64,000 bases of DNA from G020350405 sp964513655 (GTDB lineage: Bacteria; Planctomycetota; Phycisphaerae; Sedimentisphaerales; Anaerobacaceae), in contig CAZENQ010000007.1 of NCBI GenBank assembly GCA_964513655.1, positions 1 to 64,000 on the forward strand, read 5' to 3'. The notes under the pieces are model-generated. The model saw only the letters and a program-made list of their open reading frames with translations, was not told the DNA's origin and searched no databases. Positions 60,914 through 64,000 of this stretch are shown here, piece after piece (the first letter of the stretch is position 1; each line of letters starts with the position of its first letter). The translations under genes and the position numbers were made by a program.

Positions 60914-62620
60914 GTGAATAAACCAAACACCGGACAAGACAACAAAAGCCAAAAGTCAGACTTCATCCAGCAGATTGTCGCCAAAGACCTGAAAACTAAT
61001 AAATGGTCCGGCCGCGTGCATACCCGCTTCCCCCCCGAGCCCAACGGCTACCTCCACATCGGACACGCAAAAAGCATCTGCCTTAATTTCGGCATCGCAG
61101 ACCAGTTCTCCGGCCTGTGCAACCTCCGATTCGACGACACCAACCCCATAAAAGAAGAAGCCGAATACATCGAGGCAATCAAAGAGGATGTCCGTTGGCT
61201 CGGCTTCGATTGGCAGGACCGCCTGTATTACGCCTCAGACTATTTCCAGCAGATGTACGAATACGCCCTCCAGCTCATAAAGGCCGGCAAGGCCTACGTC
61301 TGCGACCTGACACCCGACCAAACGAGACAGTACCGTGGCACTCTCACCAAACCCGGCAAAGACAGCCCCTATAGAAACCGCTCCATCGAAGAAAACCTCG
61401 ACCTCTTCGAGCAAATGAAAGCAGGCAAATTCCCCGATGGCTCACGGACCCTCCGGGCCAAAATCGACATGGCACACCCCAACCTCAACATGCGAGACCC
61501 CGTCATGCACCGAATCCTCCACGCCGCCCACCCCCGAACCGGCGACGCCTGGTGCATTTACCCGATGTACGACTGGGCACACGGCCTCGAAGACTCCATC
61601 GAAAAAATCACCCACTCAATCTGCACCCTCGAATTCGAAAACCACCGCCCCCTCTACGACTGGTTCCTCGACCAGCTCGGCGTCTTCCATCCACGGCAAA
61701 TCGAGTTCGCCCGCCTGAATATAAGTTACACCGTAATGAGCAAACGTAAGCTCCTGCAGTTAGTCGCCGATGGCCTCGTCAGCGGCTGGGACGACCCGCG
61801 ATTGCCCACCATCTGCGGCCTCCGCCGAAGAGGCTACTCACCCGCCGCCATCAGAAACTTCTGCAAAGTCATCGGCGTAAACAAATTCAACAGCACCGTC
61901 GACATCGCACTATTGGAGCACTGCCTCCGCGAAGACCTCAACAAAACCTCCCCCCGCGTAATGGCCGTCCTAAAACCGCTAAAAGTCATCATCGATAATT
62001 ACCCCGAGGATAAAGTCGAACACCTCGATGCCGTCAACAACCCCGAAGACCCCTCCGCCGGTACGCGCAAAGTCCCCTTCTCCAGAGAACTCTACATCGA
62101 GCACGATGACTTTATGGAGAGCCCCCCGAAAAAGTTCTACCGCCTGGCCCCCGGCCGAGAAGTCCGCCTCCGCTACGCCTATTTCATCACCTGCACCAGC
62201 GTAACCAAAGACCCCAATGGCAATATCACCGCACTGCACTGCACCTACGACCCCGCAACCCGTGGCGGCGACGCACCCGACGGCCGAAAGGTAAAATCCA
62301 CCCTCCACTGGGTCTCAGCCCCACACGCTATAAGGGCCGAAGTCCGACTCTACGACCATCTCTTCACAAACCAAAACCCGGACGATGCACCCGAAGACCA
62401 GGACTTCAAATCCAACCTAAACCCCAACTCTCTCCAGGTCCTGACAGACTGCTGCGTCGAACCATCCCTGACAGATGCAACACCGCTGAGTCGTTACCAG
62501 TTCGAGAGACTCGGTTATTTCTGCACCGACCCCGACTCATCCAAAGATAACCTCATCTTCAACCGAACCGTAACCCTCCGCGACACTTGGGCAAAAATCC
62601 AAAAAGCACAACAAAAGTAA
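60914..62620 (+). CDS. glnS: glutamine-tRNA ligase
   Basis: 568 residues. HIGH motif is FPPEPNGYLHIGHAKS, with NLRFDDTNP following, and KMSKS-like VMSKRKLLQ. The C-terminal beta-barrel anticodon domains are complete. It charges tRNA-Gln directly, so the GatCAB pathway may be unnecessary in this organism. The start is GTG at 60914, with a weak SD (AGGATA). It is convergent with the TauE/SafE gene; the two ends are 8 bases apart. Confidence 0.96.
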   Translation: MNKPNTGQDNKSQKSDFIQQIVAKDLKTNKWSGRVHTRFPPEPNGYLHIGHAKSICLNFGIADQFSGLCNLRFDDTNPIKEEAEYIEAIKEDVRWLGFDWQDRLYYASDYFQQMYEYALQLIKAGKAYVCDLTPDQTRQYRGTLTKPGKDSPYRNRSIEENLDLFEQMKAGKFPDGSRTLRAKIDMAHPNLNMRDPVMHRILHAAHPRTGDAWCIYPMYDWAHGLEDSIEKITHSICTLEFENHRPLYDWFLDQLGVFHPRQIEFARLNISYTVMSKRKLLQLVADGLVSGWDDPRLPTICGLRRRGYSPAAIRNFCKVIGVNKFNSTVDIALLEHCLREDLNKTSPRVMAVLKPLKVIIDNYPEDKVEHLDAVNNPEDPSAGTRKVPFSRELYIEHDDFMESPPKKFYRLAPGREVRLRYAYFITCTSVTKDPNGNITALHCTYDPATRGGDAPDGRKVKSTLHWVSAPHAIRAEVRLYDHLFTNQNPDDAPEDQDFKSNLNPNSLQVLTDCCVEPSLTDATPLSRYQFERLGYFCTDPDSSKDNLIFNRTVTLRDTWAKIQKAQQK

Positions 62621-62628
62621 TTAGTCAA

Positions 62629-63432
62629 TCACACCCCCGGCGATACCGTAAGCAGCTTATAGCACGCAAGTGCCATAAGCACGATAAAAACTATCCGCAC
62701 CACCCTGCTCGGAAGCCTATGCACCCCCCTGCCGCCCAAAAACGCCCCAATAATCGCCCCCGGTATAACAACCGCCGATATCTTCAGGGCCTCTATTGCC
62801 GCAATACCGTGTTGGGGCAAAGTTGCCGTCTTATAAACCGCTGCCAGAATAGTCAGCAATGCAATCGCGGCCGCAGAATTGCTTATGGCGCGCTTCAACG
62901 GCAGCCGCAAAAAAAGCTGCTGCGTAGGAACCAAAAGCACCCCGCCCCCAAGACCCAAAAGGCCCGCCGGCACCCCGCTCAACAGCCCACAGACAATACT
63001 CAAACCCGCCGACCGCCGGACACCGGAAATATCAAAACCGTCAGCTCCACCGTCAGACCCGCCGAATTTCAAGCAATTGTAAACTACCACATAAACCATA
63101 AAACCGCCCAGTATCCGCGCCAAAAGATAACTGTTCTCCCCCGCAAAAACCGAACTGTTGCTAATCGCCACCCCAATAACGCTTCCCACTGCAGCCGCAG
63201 GTATCAGCCATTTAAGAACATCCCACATCAAAACCTTCTCACTCCGATGTACAATCGTAGCAGACGCACCGACAAAAAAACTACAAATCATCGCAGACGC
63301 CTGATACAGATGCTGGTTCTCGCCAAACGCAAACACGAGTGCCGGTATCATAATCACCGAACCCCCAATCCCCAACAGCCCCCCGAAAACTCCCATCACA
63401 ACACCAATCGTCGCTAAAACCAAATAATCCAT
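62629..63432 (-). CDS. TauE/SafE family sulfite/anion exporter
   Basis: 267 residues with about eight membrane spans and the duplicated family signature: GVFGGLLGIGGSVIMIPAL and GVPAGLLGLGGGVLLVPTQQ. Members export sulfite, sulfoacetate or related anions, and some take up substrates; the substrate here is unknown. It begins 6 bases after the trpC stop, so the two are probably co-transcribed. Confidence 0.9.
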   Translation of the reverse strand: MDYLVLATIGVVMGVFGGLLGIGGSVIMIPALVFAFGENQHLYQASAMICSFFVGASATIVHRSEKVLMWDVLKWLIPAAAVGSVIGVAISNSSVFAGENSYLLARILGGFMVYVVVYNCLKFGGSDGGADGFDISGVRRSAGLSIVCGLLSGVPAGLLGLGGGVLLVPTQQLFLRLPLKRAISNSAAAIALLTILAAVYKTATLPQHGIAAIEALKISAVVIPGAIIGAFLGGRGVHRLPSRVVRIVFIVLMALACYKLLTVSPGV

Positions 63433-63438
63433 CAGCTG

Positions 63439-64000
63439 TCAGCCGAATAGCTCCCCAAATTTCCCCTCTATATCATCGCTCTCGCAAAGCACCTGCCCGA
63501 CAAGAACCGCTCGCACGCCGGCGGATTTCAGCTTTTCAACATCGCCCCGCGTCTTTATCCCGCTCTCGGCAACCAGTTCGTCCTTGTTATCCAGAAGCCC
63601 CGCTAATCGACCCGTCGTATTCAAGTCCACCTCCATCGTCGCCAGGTCACGATTATTAATCCCAAGAACGCTGTAGCCCTTCTTCGGAAACCCTATAACA
63701 CTGCGCACCTGCATCAGCGTATCGGCCCCGTGAACCTCCAACAGAACCGTCAGCGTTAACTCAGCCGCCGTTATCATCAAGTCCATCAATTCCCCCGCGG
63801 GCAAAGCCTCCGCTATCAGCAGTATCGCATCGGCTCCTGCCGCCCGCGACTCGTAAACCTGCCACTGGTCGATAATAAAATCCTTCCGCAAAACCGGTAA
63901 ATCAACCGCCTTCTTAATCTGACTTATATATTCGAGCCTGCCCTGAAAATATTTCTCATCGGTTAAAACACTGATTGCGTCGGCCCCGCACTTCTTGTAT
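63439..64000 (-). CDS. trpC: indole-3-glycerol phosphate synthase, N terminus cut by window edge
   Basis: The gene runs off the right edge. The visible part begins YKKCGADAISVLTDEKYFQG and contains PVLRKDFIIDQWQVYE (catalytic Lys region), ADAILLIAEAL, LGINNRDLATMEVDL and VAESGIKTRGDVEKL. This (beta/alpha)8 enzyme makes indole-3-glycerol phosphate in tryptophan synthesis. About the first 70 residues are missing. An internal ATG at 63891 does not mark a real start. It leads into the TauE/SafE permease. Confidence 0.95.
   Translation of the reverse strand, partial: YKKCGADAISVLTDEKYFQGRLEYISQIKKAVDLPVLRKDFIIDQWQVYESRAAGADAILLIAEALPAGELMDLMITAAELTLTVLLEVHGADTLMQVRSVIGFPKKGYSVLGINNRDLATMEVDLNTTGRLAGLLDNKDELVAESGIKTRGDVEKLKSAGVRAVLVGQVLCESDDIEGKFGELFG

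Noticed and set aside
62587..63417. Open 276-codon plus-strand frame after glnS
   Set aside because: Opposite the TauE/SafE gene; its product is Arg/His/Asn/Gln-rich with no domain.

Overview
The window is chromosomal DNA of a Planctomycetota bacterium, most likely of the class Phycisphaerae, taken from a draft or metagenome assembly (there is a 10-N scaffold gap at 51299-51308). The lineage call rests on several traits. There is a prepilin-type N-terminal protein with the FTLVELLVVIAIIALL signature, a secreted peptidase ending in a dockerin-like module (GDFDAD...LAENWL), an ECF sigma/LolA-like pair, a GltX with an insertion after KLSKR, a eukaryotic-type UDP-sugar pyrophosphorylase, tandem DUF1080 domains and many polysaccharide-degrading enzymes. 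TTG and GTG starts backed by strong Shine-Dalgarno (SD) sequences are frequent. No CRISPR array, insertion sequence, integrase or prophage was seen.

Layout. 1-3.6 kb: the end of an isopropylmalate/isocitrate dehydrogenase, a TGS-domain GTPase, a GH51 arabinofuranosidase lipoprotein and a small Cys-rich protein. 3.8-12.7 kb: a secreted subtilisin, an ECF sigma gene interrupted by an in-frame TGA with its putative membrane partner, a TMTC-like TPR membrane protein, purC, an HD hydrolase, a cupin and rubrerythrin. 12.8-25.3 kb: a large secreted lysyl-endopeptidase-like protein, an HTH-receiver protein with an HDOD-histidine kinase, a compact small-gene unit (19.4-19.9 kb), a ferritin-like protein, exported proteins, an EamA transporter, a DUF1080 protein and a GAF protein. 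25.3-30.7 kb: a minus-strand molybdenum-cofactor operon running 62-aa protein, mobB-like/mobA, moeA, moaA, moaC, MOSC, mog, chromate-transporter half. 31.2-33.2 kb: tRNA-Phe, an orphan structured RNA with its own promoter and terminator, a small conserved-looking gene and queA.

33.2-44.1 kb is a carbohydrate locus: two GH2 enzymes, a DUF5060-type glycosidase, xylulokinase, a DUF4380 protein and a UDP-sugar pyrophosphorylase. With the GH51 enzyme near the start it suggests use of arabinose-, xylose- and uronic-acid-containing plant or algal polysaccharides. 44.5-50.5 kb: a prepilin-like protein behind a structured leader RNA, then aconitase, a LOG-family protein, an exported repeat protein and hisD. 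50.5-59.2 kb: a seven-gene minus-strand housekeeping operon (gltX, pfkB-type kinase, thpR, recA, alaS, esterase, membrane protein). 59.3-64 kb: cysteine synthase, a Nudix GDP-mannose hydrolase, glnS, a TauE/SafE permease and a truncated trpC.

Most notable: the promoter/hairpin/34-codon ORF/zinc-ribbon unit at 19.43-19.86 kb; the promoter-RNA-terminator cassette at 31.43-31.60 kb; the structured leader at 44.5 kb; the conserved-looking 62-aa gene heading the molybdenum-cofactor operon, whose only well-placed start codon is CTG; and the nonsense codon in the ECF sigma gene.
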